Of a stretch of 5,200 bases of DNA, positions 1 through 5,113 are shown piece by piece. The DNA comes from Myxococcaceae bacterium. Its GTDB lineage: Bacteria; Myxococcota; Myxococcia; Myxococcales; Myxococcaceae. The DNA lies in the NCBI GenBank assembly GCA_018262385.1, contig JAGSPQ010000345.1:1-5200 (forward strand), given 5' to 3'. Each line of letters begins with the position of its first letter. The stretch's first letter is position 1. Position numbers and translations under genes: made by a program. Under the pieces are notes generated by a model. It had not been told where the DNA came from. It made no database searches and worked only from the letters and a program-made list of their open reading frames with translations.

Positions 1-995
1 CGCGACTTCACCTGCGGCGGCAGCACGACGAGCGGCTCGACCTTCGCGCCCAGCGCCTCGGCGTCGGCGAGCAGGCCCTTGAGCCGATCGTACGCGCGGG
101 GGTTGGCGATCGAGGTGTAGTCGGGGCTGTTGGCGAGGTCCGGGTAGTTACGGGCGACCACCGCCTTGAACGCCTCGCCGAAGCGCTGCTCGCTGCCTTC
201 CTTCACCAGCACGTAGTCGGGGGCGATGCAGGTCTGGCCGGCGTTGAACAGCTTGCCGGCCACGATCCGCTCGGCCGCCCTCGCCAGCGGGTAGTCGGGG
301 TGAATCAGGGTGGGCGACTTTCCACCCAGCTCGAGGGTGGTGGAGGTCAGGTTCTGCGCCGCGGCGGTGGCGACCATTCGCCCGACGTGGGTCGAGCCGG
401 TGAAGAGCAGGTGATCGAGCGGCAGGGCGGTCAGCTCGCGCGCGACCTCGGGGCCCCCTTCGACCACCACCACCTCCTCGGCGGTGAAGGTGTCGCGCAC
501 CGCGCGGGCGATCGCCTCGGAGGTGCGCGGGGTCAGCTCGGACGGCTTGAGGATCACCCGGCACCCGGCGGCGAGCGCGCCGGCGAGCGGGCCGAGCGCG
601 AGATCCACCGGGTAGTTCCACGGCGCGATGATCCCCACCACTCCGCGCGGCAGCGACTCGATGTACGAGCTGGCGGGGAGAAACCACCACTTCGGCCGCA
701 CCGGCTGCCGCTGCATCCACTCCCCGACCTTGTGGCGGGCGTCCTGGGCGGCGCCCAGCGGCATCAGCACGTCCGACAGCAGCGTCTCGTGCCGCGAGCG
801 GCCGAGGAAGTCGGCGTTGATCGCCTCGACGAACGCGTCCTTGTTGGCGCGGATCATCGCCTCCAGCCGCTCGAGCCAGTCTTCCCGCTGCGCCCGGGTG
901 GGGAACGGGTTGACCCGGTAGGCCGAGCGCAGCCGCTGGTAGGCCTGGTGGGTGGGGCTGGGCACGGCGGGGATGACGGCGGCGGCGGAAACCAT
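1..995 (-). CDS. Aldehyde dehydrogenase, coniferyl-aldehyde dehydrogenase-like (3' end cut by window)
   Basis: Enzyme predicted to oxidise an aldehyde to its carboxylic acid with NAD(P)+ in the cytoplasm. The frame starts at ATG 995-993 and stays open to base 1, giving 331 codons of a family usually about 450-480 residues long, so roughly the last third lies outside. Hallmarks are all present: APWNYP at 124-129 with oxyanion Asn127, ILKPSE with cofactor-binding Lys150, the FTGSTHVG dinucleotide loop around 198-205, LELGGKSP with general-base Glu222, and GQTC with catalytic Cys256. The short N-terminus and the ANPRAYDRL segment near 297 fit the branch annotated as coniferyl aldehyde dehydrogenase, which also includes enzymes acting on fatty aldehydes. 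A Shine-Dalgarno sequence at 1001-1007 supports the start. The gene is divergent from a FadR-like regulator and a GMC alcohol oxidase operon, so a product aldehyde of that oxidase is a likely substrate (inference). Family is secure; substrate is not. Confidence 0.93.
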   Translation of the reverse strand, partial: MVSAAAVIPAVPSPTHQAYQRLRSAYRVNPFPTRAQREDWLERLEAMIRANKDAFVEAINADFLGRSRHETLLSDVLMPLGAAQDARHKVGEWMQRQPVRPKWWFLPASSYIESLPRGVVGIIAPWNYPVDLALGPLAGALAAGCRVILKPSELTPRTSEAIARAVRDTFTAEEVVVVEGGPEVARELTALPLDHLLFTGSTHVGRMVATAAAQNLTSTTLELGGKSPTLIHPDYPLARAAERIVAGKLFNAGQTCIAPDYVLVKEGSEQRFGEAFKAVVARNYPDLANSPDYTSIANPRAYDRLKGLLADAEALGAKVEPLVVLPPQVKS

Positions 996-1000
996 GGCGG

Positions 1001-1007
1001 ACTCCTT
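1001..1007 (-). promoter_or_regulatory. Ribosome binding site of the aldehyde dehydrogenase
   Basis: Read on the minus strand this is AAGGAGT, five bases before ATG 995-993. It is a near-ideal Shine-Dalgarno match and fixes the dehydrogenase start. It lies directly between the start codon and the upstream palindrome at 1011-1025. Confidence 0.8.
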
Positions 1008-1010
1008 CCA

Positions 1011-1025
1011 ACTGGTCGGACCACC
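1011..1025. promoter_or_regulatory. FadR-type operator, copy 1 (dehydrogenase side)
   Basis: ACTGGTCGGACCACC is centred on G1018. Its core TGGTC-G-GACCA (1013-1023) is a perfect 11-bp palindrome; the outer bases match less well than in copy 2. The 14 bases 1010-1023 are identical to 1099-1112. The core fits the TGGT-NNN-ACCA pattern of FadR operators. It lies 15 bp before the dehydrogenase start and just upstream of its ribosome binding site, so a bound dimer would sit near or downstream of the transcription start and could block it. The likely ligand is the FadR-like protein encoded from 1116. Binding is inferred, not shown. Confidence 0.75.
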
Positions 1026-1027
1026 CA

Positions 1028-1056
1028 CCTTTCCCTCAAATTCCCGCCCGCGTCAA
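1028..1056 (-). promoter_or_regulatory. Possible promoter of the aldehyde dehydrogenase
   Basis: On the minus strand TTGACG (1056-1051) is a good -35 match in the divergent region. The segment about 17 bp further, near 1033-1028, is purine-rich and only a poor -10 match. If used, transcription would begin around 1015-1022, inside operator copy 1. The -35 and the geometry are suggestive; the -10 is weak. Confidence 0.25.
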
Positions 1057-1073
1057 ACCGCCAGCTGCGCGAG

Positions 1074-1103
1074 TTGGAACCGAAGCCCGAACCGTGCTAA
1101 CTG
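1074..1103 (+). promoter_or_regulatory. Possible promoter of the regulator-GMC operon
   Basis: TTGGAA at 1074-1079 resembles a -35 box. An extended -10-like stretch, TG-C-TAACTG (1095-1103), follows with an 18-bp spacer. It runs into operator copy 2 (1100-1114), so repressor binding would exclude RNA polymerase. Transcription from here would begin only a few bases before ATG 1116, giving a very short or absent leader, which agrees with the lack of a Shine-Dalgarno sequence. The -10 match is partial. Confidence 0.3.
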
Positions 1104-1114
1104 GTCGGACCAGT
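1100..1114. promoter_or_regulatory. FadR-type operator, copy 2 (regulator side, autoregulatory)
   Basis: ACTGGTC-G-GACCAGT is a perfect 15-bp palindrome centred on G1107, exactly 89 bp from the centre of copy 1. Only one base separates it from the regulator's ATG at 1116. It has the CTGGT-NNN-ACCAG form of FadR operators. Its position implies that the FadR-like protein represses its own operon, including the downstream 161-aa protein and GMC oxidoreductase. The symmetry is seen directly; the cognate protein is inferred from adjacency and from its conserved DNA-contact residues. Confidence 0.82.
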
Positions 1115-1115
1115 C

Positions 1116-1811
1116 ATGACCAAACGCCCCGAGCGCATCGCCGACAAGATCGCCGAGAAGCTGCGGTCGGCGATCGTCGGGGGCCGGCTGCGGCCGGGGG
1201 ACGCGCTGCCTTCCGAGCGCGAGCTGGCCGAGCAGTACGACGTCAACCGCTCGAGCATTCGCGAGGCGATGGGCCGGCTGGAGACCTGGGGGCTGGTGAA
1301 GATCCGCCACGGGGGCGCCACCCGGGTGAGCGACTTCCTGATGGGAGCCGGGCTGGAGCTGTTGCCCCACCTGGTCGAGCTGGGGGGCAAGGTCGACCCG
1401 GCGATCCTCGAAGATCTGCACAGCCTGCGGGGGATGCTGCTCGGCTGGTGCGCCGAGATGGCGGCCCGGAAGGCGGACGCGGGCGACGTCGAGAAGCTCG
1501 AGGGGCTGGTGCGCCAGCTGTCGGATCCGAAGGCGAAGAGCAGCGCCCTCCAGGTGCTCGACTACGACTTCTACCAGGAGCTGGTGCGCATCTCGGGCAA
1601 CCGGGTGCTGGGGCTGTTCACCAACGTGGTGCGCGAGGTGTACCTCAAGGGGCCCGACGGCTTCGCCTCGCTCTACGGGCGCGACGTCTTCGACCCTTCG
1701 CACCACCGGGTGGCAGTGGCGGCGATTCGAGCCCGCGACGGCGCGAAAGCAGGAGCAGCGATGCGGGCCCATGCAGCGACGGCGCTGCGAACACGGGAGG
1801 AGACGACATGA
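1116..1811 (+). CDS. FadR-like GntR/FCD family transcriptional regulator
   Basis: Cytoplasmic dimeric DNA-binding protein, predicted repressor of this operon and of the divergent dehydrogenase. Residues 5-72 form a GntR winged helix (LRPGDALPSERELAEQ, then VNRSSIREAMGRLE, then the wing IRHGGATRV). Arg35, Arg45, Ser46, Ser47, Arg49, His65 and Gly66 fall at the same numbers as the DNA-contact residues I recall for E. coli FadR, with Ser replacing Thr at 46-47 and Asn replacing Thr at 44. This also supports ATG 1116 as the start. Residues about 75-225 are an all-helical FCD/FadR_C ligand domain; segments such as TRVSDFLMGAGLELLPHL and LDYDFYQELVRISGN parallel E. coli FadR, which binds acyl-CoA. 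Length (231 aa) is close to the 239 aa of that protein. Candidate metal ligands Asp149, His197 and His219 are present, but the usual fourth His is Tyr153. No Shine-Dalgarno precedes the start. A lactate- or sugar-acid-type FCD regulator is less likely given the wing and operator. Confidence 0.9.
   Translation: MTKRPERIADKIAEKLRSAIVGGRLRPGDALPSERELAEQYDVNRSSIREAMGRLETWGLVKIRHGGATRVSDFLMGAGLELLPHLVELGGKVDPAILEDLHSLRGMLLGWCAEMAARKADAGDVEKLEGLVRQLSDPKAKSSALQVLDYDFYQELVRISGNRVLGLFTNVVREVYLKGPDGFASLYGRDVFDPSHHRVAVAAIRARDGAKAGAAMRAHAATALRTREETT
1795..1802 (+). promoter_or_regulatory. Ribosome binding site of the 161-aa protein
   Basis: GGGAGGAG lies inside the last codons of the regulator, five bases before ATG 1808. 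It is the strongest Shine-Dalgarno sequence in the operon and decides the start of the second gene within a longer open frame. It suggests that the small protein is translated at least as well as the regulator. Confidence 0.75.
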
Positions 1812-2293
1812 AGATCGGATTCGTGGAGACGATGCGGGGGACGCTGAAGGCCAACGACGGCAGCGAGTCGAACGTCGAGTTCGAGGTGCACGCGCACGCC
1901 GAGCACCTGCGCCAGTTCCTCAAGGACGGGCAGACGCAGCTCAACGGGATCCTGCGGGCCGCTCCGTACGCGATGGAGGTGCCGGCCACCGGCGCGCTTA
2001 CGATCGACCTGCCCCGCTCGCTCACCTACCTGGTCACCTTCCAGTCGGGCGGCGTGGGCTACCGGCTGGAGGGCAAGAAGACCCCCCGGCTGCTCTCGCC
2101 GCTGCGTTCGATGACCTGGATGGAGGTGGTGCTGAAGACCGACGCCGGTGAGGAATTGGCGCGCGGGCAGATGACCTTCGCGCTGCGCGAGCTGGGCGGG
2201 TTCCTCGCCTCCTGGCTTCCGTTCCACGCCGCCCCCCGGGTCTCCCTCGACGTGCGGCGCCGGCTGCTCGAGCGGCAGGCGATGAGCCGGTGA
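1808..2293 (+). CDS. 161-aa protein resembling a domain of large GMC oxidoreductase fusions
   Basis: Cytoplasmic-looking protein with no signal peptide or membrane segment. The ATG overlaps the regulator stop (ATGA) and is preceded by GGGAGGAG. Visible features are an opening FVETMRG (5-11), an FEVHAHAEHLRQFL stretch (25-38), a G-rich turn, TYLVTFQSGGVGYRLEGKK (73-91), TWMEVVLKTDAGEELARGQMTF (103-124) and a hydrophobic FLASWLPF end (132-139). The alternation suggests a mostly beta fold. The order of short motifs (F-E-M-G, then Y-x-L-x-G-K, then T-x-x-x-V-x-L, then G-x-x-x-F) resembles a domain I recall within long bacterial proteins that also carry a GMC/cholesterol-oxidase-like module. This comparison is from memory and not aligned. 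The gene overlaps the GMC gene by four bases (GTGA), so a role as accessory or partner subunit of that enzyme is the leading guess. No catalytic motif is recognisable. Confidence 0.85.
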   Translation: MKIGFVETMRGTLKANDGSESNVEFEVHAHAEHLRQFLKDGQTQLNGILRAAPYAMEVPATGALTIDLPRSLTYLVTFQSGGVGYRLEGKKTPRLLSPLRSMTWMEVVLKTDAGEELARGQMTFALRELGGFLASWLPFHAAPRVSLDVRRRLLERQAMSR

Positions 2294-4194
2294 GCCTCTT
2301 CTCTGCGGCCGAACGGACGATTCTGCGCGCGCTGGCCGACGCCGCGCTGCCGCCGGGGCAGCTGCTGCCGGGCGCCTCGGCGGCCGCGCTCGAGCGCTGC
2401 GAGGCGCTGCTGGAGAGCCTGCCGTTCAAGATGGGCAACGCCTACCGGGCGATGCTGTGGACGCTCGAGACCGGCGCGGTGCTGCGCTTCGGCGGGCGGT
2501 TCTCCACTCTCCCGCTCGGGCGGCGGCTGCGGGTGCTCGAGGGGGTGCACGCGGCGGAGGCCACCCGGGTGATGCTGCGCGCCCTGCTCTCTCCGCTGAA
2601 GCTCGCCTACCTCGATGATCCGTCGGTCCACGCGGCGCTCGGCTGCCGCTACGTGATCGACCCGCCGAAGGCGAAGGAGCAGCCGCGCTGGCAACAGCAG
2701 GTGACCGCGGCGGACACCCTGTCGCCCGGCGAGACGCTGGAGTGCGACGTGGTGGTGGTCGGCACCGGCGCCGGCGGAGCGCCGATCGCCGCCCGGCTCG
2801 CCGAGGCGGGCCACGCGGTGCTGCTGCTGGAGGAAGGCGAGCACTTCACCCGCGCGGACTTCACCGGCCGCCCGGTGGACATGATCAAGAAGATGTACCG
2901 CAAGGGCGGGCTGACCGCGTCGGTGGGCAACCACGTGATCCCGATTCCGATCGGCAAGGGCGTCGGCGGCACCACCTTGATCAACTCGGGCACCTGCTTT
3001 CGCGTCCCCGAGAAGACGCTCGCCGGCTGGCACCGGGACTTCGACCTCACCGAGCTGACCCACGACTCGCTCGACCCCTTCTACCTTCAGGTGGAGAAGG
3101 AGCTCGGGGTGGGCGTGAACACCCCCGCCGCGCTCGGCGCCCCGGCGAGCCTGATCGCCCAGGGCTGCGACGCGCTCGGCTACTCGCACCACCCGCTCAA
3201 GCGAAACGCGCCCGAGTGCGATGGGCAGGGGCTGTGCTGCTTCGGCTGCCCGACCGACGCCAAGCGCAGCACCAACGTCTCCTACGTCCCCCGGGCGCTC
3301 TCGGCCGGGGCCCAGCTGCTCACCGGCTTCAAGGTCACCAGGGTGCTGACCGAGGGCGAGCGCGCGGTCGGGGTCGAAGGAATGGCGGGAGGAAAGACGC
3401 TCACCGTCCGCGCCAAGGTGGTGGTGCTGGCGTGCGGGACCCTCCACACCCCGCTGCTGCTGCTCAACAACCGCCTCGCCAACGCCTCGGGGATGGTGGG
3501 CCGCAACCTGTCGATTCATCCCGCCTCGGCGGCGGCGGCGATCTTCGATTCCGAGGTGAACCCCTCGCGCACCGTGCCCCAGGGCTACGCGATCGATCAC
3601 TTCACCGCCGAGGGGCTGATGTTCGAGGGCGGCACGGTGCCGCTCGAGCTCACCGGGCTGACCCTGACCGGCTTCGGGCCGTCGTACGTCGCGGCGATGG
3701 AGCAGTTCAACCGCTCGTTCGGCTTCGGCTTCATGGTGAAGGACACCTCGCGCGGCCGGGTGCGGGCCGGCCCGGACGGCGAGCCGCTGATCACCTACTG
3801 GCTCAACGAGCACGATCAGCGGCTGATGCAGCGCGCCTTCTCGATCCTCTCCCGCGTCTTCTTCGCCGCCGGAGCCCGCCAGGTGCATCCGGGCGTCGCC
3901 GGCTGGGAGACGCTGCGGTCGCTGGCCGACGTCGAGCGGTTCGAGGCGGCGAAGATCGACGTGCGCCAGTATGACCTCACCGCCTACCACCCGCTCGGCA
4001 CCTCGCGAATGGGCAAGGACCCGCACCGCTCGGTGGTCGACCCGAACCACGAGACCCACGACGTGCACAACCTGTTCATCTGCGACGGGTCGGCGATGCC
4101 CGGCTCGCTGGGGGTCAATCCCCAGCTGACGATCATGGCGATGAGCCTGCGGGCCGCCGAGGTCGTCGATCGCCGGCTGGCTCACCTCTCGTAA
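2290..4194 (+). CDS. GMC family oxidoreductase, long-chain alcohol oxidase / cholesterol oxidase-like
   Basis: FAD enzyme (634 aa) predicted to oxidise a primary or sterol-type alcohol to an aldehyde or ketone. It starts at GTG, which overlaps the preceding stop (GTGA); no clear Shine-Dalgarno is seen, so translation is probably coupled. Residues 1-145 are a helical N-terminal extension (RTILRALADAALP near 9-21) like that of long-chain fatty alcohol oxidases. DVVVVGTGAGG (153-163) is the ADP-binding Rossmann loop with its acidic strand end at Glu181-Glu182. GKGVGGTTLINSG (222-234) is the GMC FAD-anchoring motif. A Cys cluster, C310, C316, C317 and C320 within DGQGLCCFGCPTDAK, is characteristic of this subgroup. 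At the C-terminus, YHPLGTSRMG gives catalytic His567, CDGSAMPGSLGVNPQLTI gives Asn610, and this His/Asn pair is as in cholesterol oxidase. No signal peptide, so probably cytoplasmic or membrane-associated. The electron acceptor (oxygen or a carrier) cannot be told. The partner aldehyde dehydrogenase lies across the divergent promoter. Confidence 0.93.
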   Translation: MSLFSAAERTILRALADAALPPGQLLPGASAAALERCEALLESLPFKMGNAYRAMLWTLETGAVLRFGGRFSTLPLGRRLRVLEGVHAAEATRVMLRALLSPLKLAYLDDPSVHAALGCRYVIDPPKAKEQPRWQQQVTAADTLSPGETLECDVVVVGTGAGGAPIAARLAEAGHAVLLLEEGEHFTRADFTGRPVDMIKKMYRKGGLTASVGNHVIPIPIGKGVGGTTLINSGTCFRVPEKTLAGWHRDFDLTELTHDSLDPFYLQVEKELGVGVNTPAALGAPASLIAQGCDALGYSHHPLKRNAPECDGQGLCCFGCPTDAKRSTNVSYVPRALSAGAQLLTGFKVTRVLTEGERAVGVEGMAGGKTLTVRAKVVVLACGTLHTPLLLLNNRLANASGMVGRNLSIHPASAAAAIFDSEVNPSRTVPQGYAIDHFTAEGLMFEGGTVPLELTGLTLTGFGPSYVAAMEQFNRSFGFGFMVKDTSRGRVRAGPDGEPLITYWLNEHDQRLMQRAFSILSRVFFAAGARQVHPGVAGWETLRSLADVERFEAAKIDVRQYDLTAYHPLGTSRMGKDPHRSVVDPNHETHDVHNLFICDGSAMPGSLGVNPQLTIMAMSLRAAEVVDRRLAHLS

Positions 4195-4227
4195 CCGGGA
4201 GAAGTAAGAAACCTTCTACCCACCCGG
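4195..4227 (+). terminator. Weak hairpin after the GMC gene, possible terminator
   Basis: Directly after the TAA, CCGGG (4195-4199) plus AGAAG (4200-4204) can pair with CTTCT (4213-4217) and CCCGG (4223-4227), leaving an 8-base loop and a 5-base one-sided bulge. There is no T-tract, so a classical intrinsic terminator is not supported; it could be a transcript 3'-end stabiliser or a weak stop. The rest of the 164-bp gap to the lipoprotein holds the alternating CG run at 4230-4241 and a possible promoter, and no gene that I can support. Confidence 0.3.
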
Positions 4228-4294
4228 CGCCGCGCGCGCGGTCGGAGGTCGTGCTGCCCCGCACCCGCCGGTGACAGGGGCCGGATCGAAGTTG

Positions 4295-4322
4295 TTGACG
4301 GATCCGCCCGGGTCGGAAAAGT
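4295..4322 (+). promoter_or_regulatory. Possible promoter of the lipoprotein gene
   Basis: TTGACG (4295-4300) is a good -35 match. AAAAGT (4317-4322), with a 16-bp spacer, is a moderate -10 match. The stretch sits about 40 bases upstream of the lipoprotein start in an otherwise gene-free gap, so the lipoprotein is probably transcribed separately from the GMC operon. No copy of the TGGTC-G-GACCA operator is present here. Confidence 0.35.
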
Positions 4323-4341
4323 TCCGCCCGCTTTTTCCAAC

Positions 4342-4353
4342 CTCCTCAAGGAG
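4342..4353 (+). promoter_or_regulatory. Ribosome binding site of the lipoprotein, with adjacent complementary sequence
   Basis: AAGGAG (4348-4353) lies five bases before ATG 4359 and is a strong Shine-Dalgarno. Immediately upstream, CTCC (4342-4345) can pair with GGAG (4350-4353) across a four-base loop, a very small hairpin that could mask the site. Only four base pairs are involved, so a regulatory effect is uncertain. Confidence 0.7.
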
Positions 4354-4358
4354 TCGTC

Positions 4359-5039
4359 ATGAAGCTTCGCTTCTCGCTCGTCCTCGCCTCGATCGCGCTG
4401 TTCTCCACCGGCTGTGCCAGCAAGTACTTCATCCAGAAGGACGCCTACACCGCGGTGAAGAAGGTCGCGCTGGTTCAGCACGCGATCAACCCCCACTTCC
4501 TGCTCGGCACCGCGAACGCGGACGAGGCGAAGACCAAGACCGTCGAGAAGAACTTCGAAGTGATCACCAAGGAGATGGCCGGCTCGTACGCCGTCACCCC
4601 GCTGGCCGAGATGGTGGCGAACCCCGCCTACACCGGCGCGGGCGGCAAGGCGGCGTGGGACGGGTTCTACACGGCGAAGGGCGCCGCGTTCTTCTCGGCC
4701 GACGAGGACACGCTGCGCGCGGCGACGATTCCGGCCGACACGGCGAAGAAGCTCTGTGAAGGGCTCGGCGTCGACGCGGTGGCGGTGATCTACGAGGACT
4801 GGGCGATCGAGTCCTACGCGCTCGGCTTCCGCGCCAAGTCGCGCAACGGCTACATCATGAACATGTTCGACAAGAACGGCGTCAAGGTCTGGGGCGACGT
4901 CGTCTGGGGCACCTCGGAAGAGGGGATGGGCCTGGTCGGCGGAGTGATCTCCACCGACGTCGACACCTACGTGCTCAACAACGGCCAGTCGTTCGCGGCC
5001 GCGCTGAAGGAAGCCAACGAGCACATCGCCGGCAAGTAG
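4359..5039 (+). CDS. Predicted lipoprotein of unknown function (226 aa)
   Basis: The N-terminus has Lys2 and Arg4, a hydrophobic stretch (about 5-15) and a lipobox-like FSTGC with Cys19 as the likely lipidated residue. Ser at -3 is not the commonest choice, but Gly at -1 is typical. Ala20 at +2 does not suggest inner-membrane retention, so an outer-membrane, periplasm-facing location is likely. The mature part looks like an alpha/beta fold: a strand KKVALVQHA (34-42), a helical charged segment (54-75), LGVDAVAVIYEDWAI (136-150) and a strand pair around MFDKNGVKVWGDVVWG (169-184), then a helical end. Strands of the type LGVDAV and DKNGVKVW recall TolB-N/CsgG-like lipoproteins, a loose resemblance only. 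A good Shine-Dalgarno supports ATG 4359. It seems to be its own transcription unit, bounded by a possible promoter and a strong downstream hairpin, so a link with the alcohol-oxidation genes is not supported. Confidence 0.85.
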   Translation: MKLRFSLVLASIALFSTGCASKYFIQKDAYTAVKKVALVQHAINPHFLLGTANADEAKTKTVEKNFEVITKEMAGSYAVTPLAEMVANPAYTGAGGKAAWDGFYTAKGAAFFSADEDTLRAATIPADTAKKLCEGLGVDAVAVIYEDWAIESYALGFRAKSRNGYIMNMFDKNGVKVWGDVVWGTSEEGMGLVGGVISTDVDTYVLNNGQSFAAALKEANEHIAGK

Positions 5040-5050
5040 GTCTCGCTTCA

Positions 5051-5099
5051 ACCTGGTGAGGGCGCCGGCTGGCAACTGGGCCGGCGTCCCCAGGTGTTT
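5051..5099 (+). terminator. Strong hairpin terminator after the lipoprotein gene
   Basis: Twelve bases after the TAG, ACCTGG (5051-5056) pairs with CCAGGT (5090-5095), and GGGCGCCGGC (5060-5069) pairs with GCCGGCGTCC (5080-5089), the latter including one G-T wobble. The only interruption is a three-base bulge (TGA, 5057-5059); the loop is ten bases. A short GTTT follows at 5096-5099. The 16-bp GC-rich stem makes termination plausible although the T-tract is short. Confidence 0.65.
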
Positions 5100-5113
5100 C
5101 AAGGTCGTGACGG

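Noticed and set aside
300..1100. A 266-codon open frame on the plus strand over the aldehyde dehydrogenase
   Set aside because: Low-complexity Gly/Arg/His content and opposite to a frame with all aldehyde dehydrogenase catalytic motifs; it also covers the operator region.
1053..1772. A 239-codon minus-strand frame over the regulator, which would place a gene in the divergent promoter region
   Set aside because: It is antisense to the regulator with its clear helix-turn-helix, has no motif, and would run through both operators.
1094..1807. Upstream extension of the frame of the 161-aa protein back to 1094
   Set aside because: This part is an out-of-frame reading of the regulator gene, rich in Arg/Gly/Pro. 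A strong Shine-Dalgarno and the ATGA overlap place the real start at 1808.
2059..4185. A 708-codon open frame on the minus strand, antisense to nearly all of the GMC gene
   Set aside because: It is full of His, Arg and Gly with no recognisable motif, and overlaps a gene with complete GMC hallmarks. High third-position GC removes stops on the opposite strand.
4230..4241. Alternating CG run (CCGCGCGCGCGG), considered as a Z-DNA element or hairpin
   Set aside because: Twelve bases of alternating C and G is not unusual at this GC content and no loop is available for a stable RNA hairpin.
4182..5102. A 306-codon minus-strand open frame over the lipoprotein gene
   Set aside because: Composition is Arg/Val/Asp/Gly-rich without motif, and the plus strand has a signal sequence, good ribosome binding site and terminator.
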